A stretch of 33,115 nt of DNA from an uncultured Prevotella sp. (GTDB lineage Bacteria > Bacteroidota > Bacteroidia > Bacteroidales > Bacteroidaceae), in assembly GCA_902798285.1 (NCBI GenBank), contig CADBVZ010000044.1:1-33115 (forward strand), in the 5' to 3' direction. Under the pieces are notes generated by a model. That model was not told the DNA's origin, made no database searches, and saw only the letters and a list, made by a program, of their open reading frames with translations. This document shows, piece after piece, positions 25,529 through 32,156 of this stretch. A program made the translations under genes and the position numbers. The stretch's first letter is position 1; each line of letters begins with the position of its first letter.

Positions 25529-25577
25529 GCAAGGATAAGAAGCGGGTTCTAATACACCTCTTCTATTTATAGGTATA
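25529..25577 (-). promoter_or_regulatory. TATAnnTATA-type promoter of the secreted LRR gene
   Basis: On the minus strand, TATACCTATAAATAGAAG (25577-25560), 22 bp, then TATCCTTGC (25537-25529). The start codon is at 25500, 60 bp beyond the GAAG. Confidence 0.68.
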
Positions 25578-25630
25578 ACGTAGCTATCCACAACTGGATA
25601 ACAGATGTTTCTTGTTCTTACGACCAAATG

Positions 25631-26236
25631 TTATTCTTCTTGGTCTTTCCAAAGGGTGTATTGGATAAAGAGATTGTAGTTAGTGGTTTCGGAATCGCGC
25701 GAGGGAGATTCGTTGATGAAAAGGGTAATGTCGCCAAGGATATTACCTGTGTGGTCAGGAATCATAAAGGTTGATGTTTCGTAACCATTCTGGCGGGTAA
25801 CGGCTTTCCACTCGTAGGGGTTCTTGGCCCGCCCATGCATCACAGAATCGAAACGTTCCTTTTTCTCTTGCAGGATCTTGAGACCTTCAGTTTGAGCGTA
25901 CTTCGTTTCTATCAGGTTGCGCATCGTCTGGTATTTCTCGAGAATCAAATCCTTAGAGGAGCGAGAGATCTGTGCGATGGTTCGATACACAAAATCCGTC
26001 TGAGGCTCGTATTCCACAAAGACAAAAGCCTGTTCGCCCTTGTACTTACCTTTATATATGTTGGTCCCGTTGTGTTGCCCTGGGTTACTAAGAGTGAAGT
26101 CCTTTTGCAGCAAAGAGTGGTTGAAAGTCGTGATATCTCCCTTCAGCGGTATGCCCATAAACTCGAAGCCATTGCTCTGAGCCATCGAGCCCAGCGCCAA
26201 AGCCACAGCCAAGAGTATCAACGCAATCCGCTTCAT
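25631..26236 (-). CDS. Secreted hypothetical protein, 201 aa
   Basis: The N-terminus MKRIALILLAVALALGSMAQ is a clear signal peptide with cleavage near AQS. The mature part is a mixed alpha/beta domain without cysteines or a recognisable catalytic motif (FEFMGIPLKGDITTFNHSLLQKDF; a long helix LILEKYQTMRNLIETKYAQTEGLKILQEKKERFDSVMHG). It looks like a periplasmic protein found widely as a hypothetical in Bacteroidales. It has an ordinary promoter (26263-26294) and is not part of the TATAnnTATA set. Confidence 0.75.
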   Translation of the reverse strand: MKRIALILLAVALALGSMAQSNGFEFMGIPLKGDITTFNHSLLQKDFTLSNPGQHNGTNIYKGKYKGEQAFVFVEYEPQTDFVYRTIAQISRSSKDLILEKYQTMRNLIETKYAQTEGLKILQEKKERFDSVMHGRAKNPYEWKAVTRQNGYETSTFMIPDHTGNILGDITLFINESPSRDSETTNYNLFIQYTLWKDQEE

Positions 26237-26262
26237 TTGTTTTTGTATTTAGATTGTTGGGG

Positions 26263-26294
26263 CAAAGATAAAAATAAATCCCCAAATCAGCAAG
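26263..26294 (-). promoter_or_regulatory. Ordinary Bacteroidetes promoter of the 201-aa secreted protein gene
   Basis: On the minus strand, CTTG (26294-26291), 20 bp, then TATCTTTG (26270-26263). No TATAnnTATA box is seen. Confidence 0.7.
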
Positions 26295-26331
26295 CATTTA
26301 TGTGGAATATCAGTAAAAACAACGAGTTTTA

Positions 26332-26363
26332 TTTGGAAGTTTACTTGTTTCTTTGTATCTTTG
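26332..26363 (+). promoter_or_regulatory. Ordinary Bacteroidetes promoter of the kinase-like gene
   Basis: TTTG (26332-26335), 20 bp, then TATCTTTG (26356-26363). The start codon follows at 26383, so the leader is very short. No TATAnnTATA box is seen. Confidence 0.8.
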
Positions 26364-26382
26364 CACCTAAATAGTAAACAAT

Positions 26383-27024
26383 ATGGATTATGACATATCT
26401 CAATCAGTTTCACAAAGAGGCAATGGAACGTACGATGAAGAAAATCGTAGAATTCAAGAAGTCTCCAATGAACTCCAAAGACTTTGCCGATTATATGAGG
26501 AGGAATCTCGAGAAGGCAAAAGAAATGGAACTCGCTTCGAAATAGAGCAGCGTGTAGCAGAGCAATTCGCGAAGTCTGCTGGTATATGGATACCTATGGA
26601 TAATATCTTTGACCTTGGAATCCCTGGACCTAGTGGTAATGAGAACGATACTTATGTATCTAAAGAAACGATATATAAGGTTAATAATTTGTTGAATAGT
26701 GGAGGTATCTGTAAGTTGCTAGACAAAATTCTGCTTCATAATCTGATTTTCCCAAATACAGCTTATAGAATCCATGGTTTCACTGGATATGATGGAAGAA
26801 CCATCATGCCTGTTTTAGAACAAGATCGTATTTGTGAGGCAGAACCAGCCACACAAATTATGATTGATACATATATGTCGGCTTTGGGATTTGACAAAGA
26901 TAGTGAAATTGGGCATTATCGGAACAATTTGTATCTTGTTTGGGATGTAGTTCCTCGTAATGTCTTAGTAGACAAAGATGGCGATATGTATGTTGTAGAC
27001 GCAGAAATAGCCAAGAATAAATAA
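26383..27024 (+). CDS. Kinase-like protein related to polyvalent-protein kinase domains
   Basis: This 213-residue protein has the pattern of the kinase-like domains found in phage and plasmid polyvalent proteins. Seen are ETIYKVNNLLN (a beta strand plus a likely ATP-binding Lys), LLHNLIFPNTAYRIHGFTGYDGRTIMPVLEQDRI (strand and hinge), and a catalytic-loop-like WDVVPRNVLVDKDGDMYVVDAEI with Asp, Asn and a VDAE in the place of DFG. The N-terminal 55 residues are charged and helical. A single such domain outside a polyvalent protein is less common. The substrate is unknown. The gene converges with the NADAR gene, the stops being 5 bp apart. Confidence 0.65.
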   Translation: MDYDISQSVSQRGNGTYDEENRRIQEVSNELQRLCRLYEEESREGKRNGTRFEIEQRVAEQFAKSAGIWIPMDNIFDLGIPGPSGNENDTYVSKETIYKVNNLLNSGGICKLLDKILLHNLIFPNTAYRIHGFTGYDGRTIMPVLEQDRICEAEPATQIMIDTYMSALGFDKDSEIGHYRNNLYLVWDVVPRNVLVDKDGDMYVVDAEIAKNK

Positions 27025-27029
27025 TTCTC

Positions 27030-27608
27030 TTACTTCAGATACTGAAGGAAGGTAAAAGCGTCATCGGGGAGATGGTATTCCAACTTCCCGTTGTCGCGGA
27101 GTTCCATGAGGAGGCGGCCTAAGAGGTTGGGGCCAACATAACAATCGCCTTGGGTCTTGACACCCCATGTGTCGGGTGTTTTCTTGTTGAAGCTATCCTG
27201 ATCCTCGACGATGAACATTCCACGGGAATGCTCCAATTCTTGGCGGAACTCGCTGCTCTGCTGATACTTCTGGGTAAGGCAGAACTTCATGGCATCTACG
27301 ATCATCTGCCCCCAGTCGGCACGGCGATGCGTCTTCTCCCAATGCTTGGTGGTATATTTGGGATTGCCAGCCTGATAGATAGCCGTCACAGGTTCCTTAT
27401 CCTTGAACTTCATCAGTTGGAACAGTTGTTCTGAGGTCTTGAAGGTGACACCATTGTAAATAATAGGTGTATGCCCGAAATTGCCCAAAACGCCCCAAGG
27501 TTCACTAACCTTACGGATGGCAACGCACTTATCCTTGGGATAGGTCTCGATGGAATAGTATGCTGGGTAGAACTCCTTAATAAAAGGGGCTATGCTGTAG
27601 AAACTCAT
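27030..27608 (-). CDS. NADAR-family protein (probable ADP-ribose-removing antitoxin)
   Basis: This 192-residue protein carries the NADAR (NAD/ADP-ribose) signature: VLGNFGHTPI (40-49), GVTFKTSEQLFQLMKF (53-68), RRADWGQ (95-101), DTWGV (146-150) and GPNLLGRLLMELR (159-171). NADAR proteins bind ADP-ribose-type ligands, and members have been shown to remove ADP-ribose from guanine bases; many lie next to ADP-ribosyltransferase toxins. Here it lies 12 bp after the ART-like gene on the same strand, which fits a toxin-antitoxin-like pair. The family also contains riboflavin-pathway relatives (YbiA type), so the exact role is inferred from context. Confidence 0.85.
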   Translation of the reverse strand: MSFYSIAPFIKEFYPAYYSIETYPKDKCVAIRKVSEPWGVLGNFGHTPIIYNGVTFKTSEQLFQLMKFKDKEPVTAIYQAGNPKYTTKHWEKTHRRADWGQMIVDAMKFCLTQKYQQSSEFRQELEHSRGMFIVEDQDSFNKKTPDTWGVKTQGDCYVGPNLLGRLLMELRDNGKLEYHLPDDAFTFLQYLK

Positions 27609-27620
27609 ATCTGTTGTGGT

Positions 27621-28226
27621 TTAGAAACTGTCTAATGGGATTTCTCTCTGGGAGCCTTCAATGAGTTGGAAGTGCTTTGGATCAAGTTCGACCTTGTCGA
27701 TGCGGACGATGCGGATTTTGTCGATGTTGAGGACAACTCGATTAGTCAGACCATCGGGCTTACTCTGGGCCTGAGGCCATGCGAAGTACTCTAAGCCGAT
27801 CTCACTGAAGAACTTGGCTGCAGCTTTCTCTGCATCGAGGTCGGCTTTGTCGGTAAGTTGTTTTGTGGTGCCAGTCTTACCAGTGAGCTTATTGCCAACA
27901 TACTTGCGGAAGAACTTGCCCACCTTCTTGGCTTCGTCAGGAATCTGTTCGCCAAGTGCTTTCTCGGTGCGCTCGATGATAGAAGGATGAACGGGCCGGA
28001 CAGAGAAGAGATGATTGTCGTCCGTCATGTCGGGAATCTCGAGGGTGTAGACATAATAGTCCTTGTTTTCGGGACGTTTCTTGTTGTAGGCATAGTGGGC
28101 TGCAGAGGTGTACGACTCGGTGATATAGGTGCCAAAACCAAACTTAGCCTTGCCATCACCTTCGAGGGCGTGAGCGAGATCGAACTGCTTGAAAAGCACT
28201 GATGTGCCGTGATAGAATGTTTGCAT
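27621..28226 (-). CDS. ADP-ribosyltransferase-like (ART) protein
   Basis: I chose the ATG at 28226 (MQTFYHGTSVLF), because the longer frame to 28376 would run through the divergent promoter. The 201-residue protein has the ART opening YHGTSVLFKQFD (His6-Gly-Thr), the NAD-binding-type segment AKFGFGTYITESYTSAAHYA (27-46), and the later block FFSEIGLEYFAWPQAQ near 140. This resembles the ART domains of polyvalent proteins, which transfer ADP-ribose from NAD to a macromolecule. I cannot place the catalytic Glu with certainty. The NADAR gene follows after 12 bp. The promoter shares one symmetric TATAAGTATA box with the divergent gene at 28351. Confidence 0.8.
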   Translation of the reverse strand: MQTFYHGTSVLFKQFDLAHALEGDGKAKFGFGTYITESYTSAAHYAYNKKRPENKDYYVYTLEIPDMTDDNHLFSVRPVHPSIIERTEKALGEQIPDEAKKVGKFFRKYVGNKLTGKTGTTKQLTDKADLDAEKAAAKFFSEIGLEYFAWPQAQSKPDGLTNRVVLNIDKIRIVRIDKVELDPKHFQLIEGSQREIPLDSF

Positions 28227-28255
28227 ATATAACTTGTCATTGGTTAATATCGATT

Positions 28256-28339
28256 GCAAAGATATGCAATTTTTGTTAATCAAGCAAGTTTTTATAAGTA
28301 TAAAAAGAGGAAATAATGGCACGATTTTTGTATCTTTGC
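28256..28339. promoter_or_regulatory. Divergent promoter pair sharing one symmetric TATAAGTATA box
   Basis: The box TATAAGTATA (28293-28302) sits midway. To the right, plus-strand TATCTTTGC starts at 28331, 38 bp from the box start. To the left, minus-strand TATCTTTGC starts at 28264, also 38 bp from the box start read from that side. Both arms are 18 + 20 bp and end in identical -7 elements. They drive 28351 (plus) and 28226 (minus). This is the clearest case of the shared architecture. Confidence 0.78.
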
Positions 28340-28350
28340 ACTTGTAATCT

Positions 28351-30003
28351 ATGAAACTTGGTATGAAGAAAGACATTTTGACTTTGGTGACCTCTCTGAG
28401 AGAAGGTACTGCAGGGAAGACCTGTATGGGAACTGGTAACTACTCTTTTGACATTATCACTCAACGTGAGTATCCGGATGGATTCGTTCCTGGCAAACGC
28501 AACAAGTTTGAGGAGAGAATCGTGAAGATGGAGATTGGTAACACTTGTGGCAATGTGATGACCATGTTGCCTTATCTGGGTGTGAAGACCTTCCCCGTGG
28601 CCAAGCTGGACCCCTCACCTCAGGGATACCGGATGAAACGCGACTTGAAGGCCTATGGGGCTGATGTGAGGTATGTGAGTAATACGCTGAAGGGTGGTAC
28701 TACTATTCTGCGCTGTGTGCATAAGCTGGATATAGACGGTAAGCCTCAATTGACACACAATGGTTCAAGTGCAGGAAAAGTATGCGCAAATGGTCATCCT
28801 AACAAGAAGTTCCTCAATTCTCAGAATGGTGAGGTGGAGGCATTGGTAGATTCTATGGACTTTACGCCTGATGTGTTCTTCTTTGATGTGACTAAGGCTG
28901 GTCACAAACTTTTGGCAGAACTACTGCGTGAGAGAGGTACGCTCGTGTATTTTGAGGGTGACTCGGATGGACACAATATTGAGGATGAGAAGAGAAGAAA
29001 GTCTGCTCAAAAACTCTTCCTTAGGTGTGTAGAGGCTAGTGACGTGGTAAAGATGTCGGCAGAACTGATTAAGGACCTGTCGTTCGCTGATGACTATCAG
29101 GATAAGCTCTTCATCCAGACTATGGGTGACAAGGGTCTCCAGTTTAAGTTGGGTAAAGGAAAGTGGATCAAGCTTGATCCCATCATGAATCCCGACTATA
29201 AGGACTATGAGGGTGCAGGTGACTGGACTTCATCTACTCTGATTGCTGCCCTCTGTGCTAAGGGTATGCTGAAGGTAAAGGATATGACTGAAGAGACTGT
29301 GAAGGAGGTACTGATGATGGCTCAGCAGATGGCCTCATATAGTGTTGGTTTCGTAGGTAGTAAGGGCTTGATTCATGCGGATGAGAACTTTAAACTGCAG
29401 GATGACACGCTGGAGATGCCTCACTACACGAAGAAGCTGATGTATCTGCATGGCTCGGCCTCGGCTGGCTATAGTCGTACGTCGATGGGTATTCTGGAGT
29501 ATCTGCCTAAGGACTGGCAGCTGATTATGCCAGACTGCCCGGTGGATGCAGAGGAGTGTCTGAAGATGCTGAAGGAGCTGTGCGAGAAAGAGAAACCTGA
29601 CCTTATCATCGGTAGTAGTCAGGGTGGCTACTATGCCCAGATGCTGAAGGGTTATAAGCGCATCTGCGTGAACCCTGCCCTTGAGATGTCGAAGGATGAG
29701 GATGTGAAGGTGGGTAGCCACCAGTTCGTGGTAAACCGTCAGGATGGTATACAGAAGTATGTCATCACGCCAGAGATGCAGGATGGCTATCGCCGACTCG
29801 AGGCTCAACAGTTTGATGGTATCACAGACTTTGACCGTGAGAACTGCTATGGTCTCTTTGGTGACCAGGATGCTGACTGGGGTTACTGCAAGGCTATCTT
29901 TGCTGAACACTATCCTCACATCTATACCTTCCCCGGAGGTCATAAGATGGAGTATGATGAGATTGAGAAATACCTCATGCCGTTGGTTAAGGAATTACTA
30001 TAA
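28351..30003 (+). CDS. PfkB-like kinase / alpha-beta-hydrolase fusion protein
   Basis: This 550-residue protein joins two enzyme-type domains. Residues about 20-350 are ribokinase/PfkB-like, with the anion-hole and base motif EGAGDWTSS (Gly288-Ala289-Gly290-Asp291) in the place of the usual GAGDxF. Residues about 368-550 resemble YqiA/UPF0227-type esterases: LMYLHGSASAG (the oxyanion loop), DLIIGSSQGGYYAQ with nucleophile Ser423, an acid near GLFGDQDADWG, and His531 in FPGGHKM. The ATG at 28351 is only 13 bp after the -7 element, so the leader is very short; an ATG at 28363 (MKKD) is also possible. It is followed after 6 bp by the deoxyribosyltransferase-like gene. The substrate is unknown; a nucleoside or ribose product is inferred from context. 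Confidence 0.82.
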   Translation: MKLGMKKDILTLVTSLREGTAGKTCMGTGNYSFDIITQREYPDGFVPGKRNKFEERIVKMEIGNTCGNVMTMLPYLGVKTFPVAKLDPSPQGYRMKRDLKAYGADVRYVSNTLKGGTTILRCVHKLDIDGKPQLTHNGSSAGKVCANGHPNKKFLNSQNGEVEALVDSMDFTPDVFFFDVTKAGHKLLAELLRERGTLVYFEGDSDGHNIEDEKRRKSAQKLFLRCVEASDVVKMSAELIKDLSFADDYQDKLFIQTMGDKGLQFKLGKGKWIKLDPIMNPDYKDYEGAGDWTSSTLIAALCAKGMLKVKDMTEETVKEVLMMAQQMASYSVGFVGSKGLIHADENFKLQDDTLEMPHYTKKLMYLHGSASAGYSRTSMGILEYLPKDWQLIMPDCPVDAEECLKMLKELCEKEKPDLIIGSSQGGYYAQMLKGYKRICVNPALEMSKDEDVKVGSHQFVVNRQDGIQKYVITPEMQDGYRRLEAQQFDGITDFDRENCYGLFGDQDADWGYCKAIFAEHYPHIYTFPGGHKMEYDEIEKYLMPLVKELL

Positions 30004-30009
30004 CAGCCT

Positions 30010-30720
30010 ATGATTGAAGTAATTAAGAGTCCAACCCCTGTGGTTGAGAAGAAACAGTGGACAGCCTTTCTTGCTGGTCCGATGAATGGTGCACCATCTT
30101 GGCAGGCTCAGGCCCCCAAGGTGGCTGCCCAAGTGGGTATTGAGAACCTGACATTGCTGAATCCTCGTAAGACGGACCGGTTTGTGACAGGTACTTATCA
30201 GGTGAATTGGGAGACGTTCGGACTGAGAATGTGCGACGTGATCCTGTTCTGGATTCCACCACAGGCCAGGGAGATGAAACCTTGGCGTTACTATGCCATC
30301 ACCACGAGACTGGAGATGGCAGAGAATCTGGCTCGTGGACATAAGGTGATTATCGGTATTGATCCTGAGTTCAAGAACGAGAAAGGCGAGGATATGGCTG
30401 GTATTCATCACTTGAGGCGCATGGCAAAGTACTATGGCGTGAATGAGATCCATACTTCGTTAGAGGATTGTATGAAGGAACTGAAAGCCTGGATGGAACG
30501 TCCTCGTAAGGAAGAGGAGCGTGTGCACCATATGCCTGCTCCGATGTTTGGACCTATGGGCAAGTTGAGTTGTCAGCCGAAGCCGAATACCAATCGCAAC
30601 CAGACGCTCATGGAGCACTGGAACCAAACGGTGGCTCCTGGGGATACGGTGTACGTGGAAGGTGATTTCGGTTCTGAGGAGTGGAAGCCATTCCTGAACG
30701 GCACCATCATACAAAAATAA
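30010..30720 (+). CDS. Nucleoside 2-deoxyribosyltransferase-like protein with a metallophosphoesterase-like tail
   Basis: This 236-residue protein has the nucleoside 2-deoxyribosyltransferase-like pattern in its first 170 residues: FLAGPMNG (20-27), LLNPRK (49-54), QVNWE (64-68), CDVILFWIPP (75-84) and the helix TRLEMAENLARGHKVIIGI (99-117) with the likely catalytic Glu102. Such enzymes cleave or exchange the base of nucleosides or related N-glycosides. The last 50 residues (NRNQTLMEHWNQTVAPGDTVYVEGDFG) look like the N-terminal segment of a calcineurin-type metallophosphoesterase, but without the DTHFGH start and the second half. It could be a truncated fusion. It is the second gene of the operon starting at 28351 and ends at a terminator. 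Confidence 0.78.
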   Translation: MIEVIKSPTPVVEKKQWTAFLAGPMNGAPSWQAQAPKVAAQVGIENLTLLNPRKTDRFVTGTYQVNWETFGLRMCDVILFWIPPQAREMKPWRYYAITTRLEMAENLARGHKVIIGIDPEFKNEKGEDMAGIHHLRRMAKYYGVNEIHTSLEDCMKELKAWMERPRKEEERVHHMPAPMFGPMGKLSCQPKPNTNRNQTLMEHWNQTVAPGDTVYVEGDFGSEEWKPFLNGTIIQK

Positions 30721-30721
30721 A

Positions 30722-30742
30722 CCGGAGGAATTAATCCTCCGG
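30722..30742. terminator. Bidirectional terminator between converging genes
   Basis: CCGGAGG (30722-30728) and CCTCCGG (30736-30742) form a 7-bp stem. The minus-strand side has TTTATTTTTG, a good T-run; the plus side (CTTTAAG) is weak. The stop of the small membrane protein gene lies inside it. Confidence 0.75.
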
Positions 30743-30970
30743 CTTTAAGATGACAGGCTCACTATAGGTGTAGGTAACCCTGAAACCTAAGAATGTGAGC
30801 CTGTCTTTTTCGTGCTCGTCATGTTTGGTGTTGACCAACCATTCCACATCGACACCTTTACGCCAGAGTGGTCGCATGTCTCCCATGATGAGATGTACCA
30901 TATCGGTGATAAACCAGCCCAATGCTGCTCCGATGAAGAAGTTCTTCAGAAAAACCAATACTGCTTTCAT
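30731..30970 (-). CDS. Small membrane protein, 79 aa
   Basis: The first 30 residues (AVLVFLKNFFIGAALGWFITDMVHLIMG) form one transmembrane segment. The rest is a short, charged, soluble tail (RPLWRKGVDVEWLVNTKHDEHEKDRLTFLGFRVTYTYSEPVILKPED). It starts 3 bp after the stop of the sigma-factor gene and is almost certainly on the same mRNA. A sigma gene followed by a small membrane protein is compatible with an anti-sigma-like or membrane-tethered regulator, but no known anti-sigma fold is visible. Confidence 0.7.
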   Translation of the reverse strand: MKAVLVFLKNFFIGAALGWFITDMVHLIMGDMRPLWRKGVDVEWLVNTKHDEHEKDRLTFLGFRVTYTYSEPVILKPED

Positions 30971-30973
30971 AGG

Positions 30974-31846
30974 CTATCCGATGTGACGTAACAATACTCT
31001 TGATTGGCTGCTCTTGCGAATCTTATCGATGCCACGCTCTCGAATCTGACGCACGCGTTCGCGGGTCAGTCCCATATCGTTGCCGATATCTTCGAGACCA
31101 CGTTCCTGACAACCAATGCCAAAGCTCTGGATGACAATCTTGCGCTCGCGCTCATTGAGCACTGAGCAGAGTACCTGCATCAGATCACTGCACATGGATT
31201 CGTGATCGACCTGACGATCGGCAGCATACTCGGAAGATGAAGCGAGTGTGTCGACCATCGTCTGACTCTCATCGTCGGCGAGAGGTGCATCGATGCTGGC
31301 CACATGGGCTTCGCCCTGTATGGCTTTCTCAATCTTCTCAATCTCCAGTTCTATGATCTCGCTGAGTTCATCGGCAGAGGGATAGCGCTGGTGGCGCTGC
31401 AAAAATTCATTCGTGGCAGTCTTGATCTTGTTGCTGATGGCTATCTGACTCTGAGGGCGGCGAACGATATTGCTGTTGTCGGCAATGGCTTGCAGAATGC
31501 TCTGACGAATCCACCAGATGGCATAAGAGATGAACTTAAAACCACGCGTATCGTCGAACTTGTCGGCAGCTGTGATGAGGCCAATGTTACCCTCGTTGAT
31601 GAGATCGGTAAGGGGAAGGCCCTGATGCTGGTACTGTTTGGCAACAGATACCACAAAGCGGAGATTGGCGCAGACCAGCTTCTCCCTGGCCTTATCGGCT
31701 TTACGGCCTCCGGCGCGAATGGTCTGGGCCAGTTCGACTTCCTCCTCGGCAGAAATCATGGGAATGCGACTAATCTCGACAAGGTATTTGTCGAGTGACT
31801 CTTCTGAGCGGTTAGTAATACTTCTAATAATCTTAATCTGTCTCAT
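30974..31846 (-). CDS. RpoD-type sigma-70 factor, second copy-like paralogue
   Basis: This 290-residue protein follows the primary sigma factor of Bacteroidetes from end to end: ESLDKYLVEISRIPMISAEEEVELA (region 1.2), DLINEGNIGLITAADKFDDTRGFKFISYAIWWIRQSI (regions 2.1-2.4, 81-117), NSNIVRRPQSQIAISNKI (region 3) and the region 4 helix-turn-helix GLEDIGNDMGLTRERVRQIRERGIDKIRKSSQ (250-281). It differs from the conserved primary form at several usually constant sites (for example VRRPQSQ in place of VRLPLNQ, IGCQERGLEDIG in place of IGQQEMTLEEIG), so it is probably an alternative factor. Its own promoter carries the TATAnnTATA box. A small membrane protein gene follows after 3 bp. Confidence 0.92.
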   Translation of the reverse strand: MRQIKIIRSITNRSEESLDKYLVEISRIPMISAEEEVELAQTIRAGGRKADKAREKLVCANLRFVVSVAKQYQHQGLPLTDLINEGNIGLITAADKFDDTRGFKFISYAIWWIRQSILQAIADNSNIVRRPQSQIAISNKIKTATNEFLQRHQRYPSADELSEIIELEIEKIEKAIQGEAHVASIDAPLADDESQTMVDTLASSSEYAADRQVDHESMCSDLMQVLCSVLNERERKIVIQSFGIGCQERGLEDIGNDMGLTRERVRQIRERGIDKIRKSSQSRVLLRHIG

Positions 31847-31913
31847 GTGTGTGTTTATTAAAACATTCGTCTATATATAAGTAATAAATATCAGTGCATA
31901 TTGATATCTGGTT

Positions 31914-31962
31914 GCAAGTATAAAGTTTCGTTGGGGAATATGAGCTTTAGATTATAAGTATA
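31914..31962 (-). promoter_or_regulatory. TATAnnTATA-type promoter of the sigma-factor gene
   Basis: On the minus strand, TATACTTATAATCTAAAG (31962-31945), 22 bp, then TATACTTGC (31922-31914). The leader to the start codon at 31846 is about 68 nt, longer than for the other genes. Confidence 0.65.
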
Positions 31963-31970
31963 ACGTTAAA

Positions 31971-32098
31971 TTTATCGAAAAACGATAAAGTTTTTGGGGA
32001 AAAGTTTGGAGGGAATGGGGAAAGTTTATACTTTTGCATATCGAAAATCGATAAATGATTGCAAGAAAACGATAAATTTCTCACGAAAATCAATAAAT
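31971..32098 (+). promoter_or_regulatory. Operator array of GAAAAnCGATAAAT repeats around the DUF2975/XRE promoter
   Basis: Three direct copies end at 32056, 32077 and 32098, exactly 21 bp apart (two helical turns): GAAAATCGATAAAT, GAAAACGATAAAT and GAAAATCAATAAAT. A fourth copy lies upstream (31977-31990) inside an inverted repeat TTTATCG-AAAAA-CGATAAA (31971-31989). They flank the promoter at 32005-32036 and are a likely binding array for the XRE repressor encoded by the operon. Confidence 0.65.
32005..32036 (+). promoter_or_regulatory. Bacteroidetes promoter of the DUF2975/XRE operon
   Basis: TTTG (32005-32008), 20 bp, then TACTTTTG (32029-32036). The operator array lies on both sides. 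The leader to 32157 is about 115 nt. Confidence 0.75.
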
Positions 32099-32156
32099 GG
32101 CGGTTTCGAGAATAGACATTCAAGCGAAAGTAATAACATAAAAATAAATAAGGTGT

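Noticed and set aside
27621-28376. Start of the ART-like gene at 28376
   Set aside because: The extra 50 residues would cross the divergent promoter and lack similarity; the ATG at 28226 puts the YHGT motif at the N-terminus as expected.
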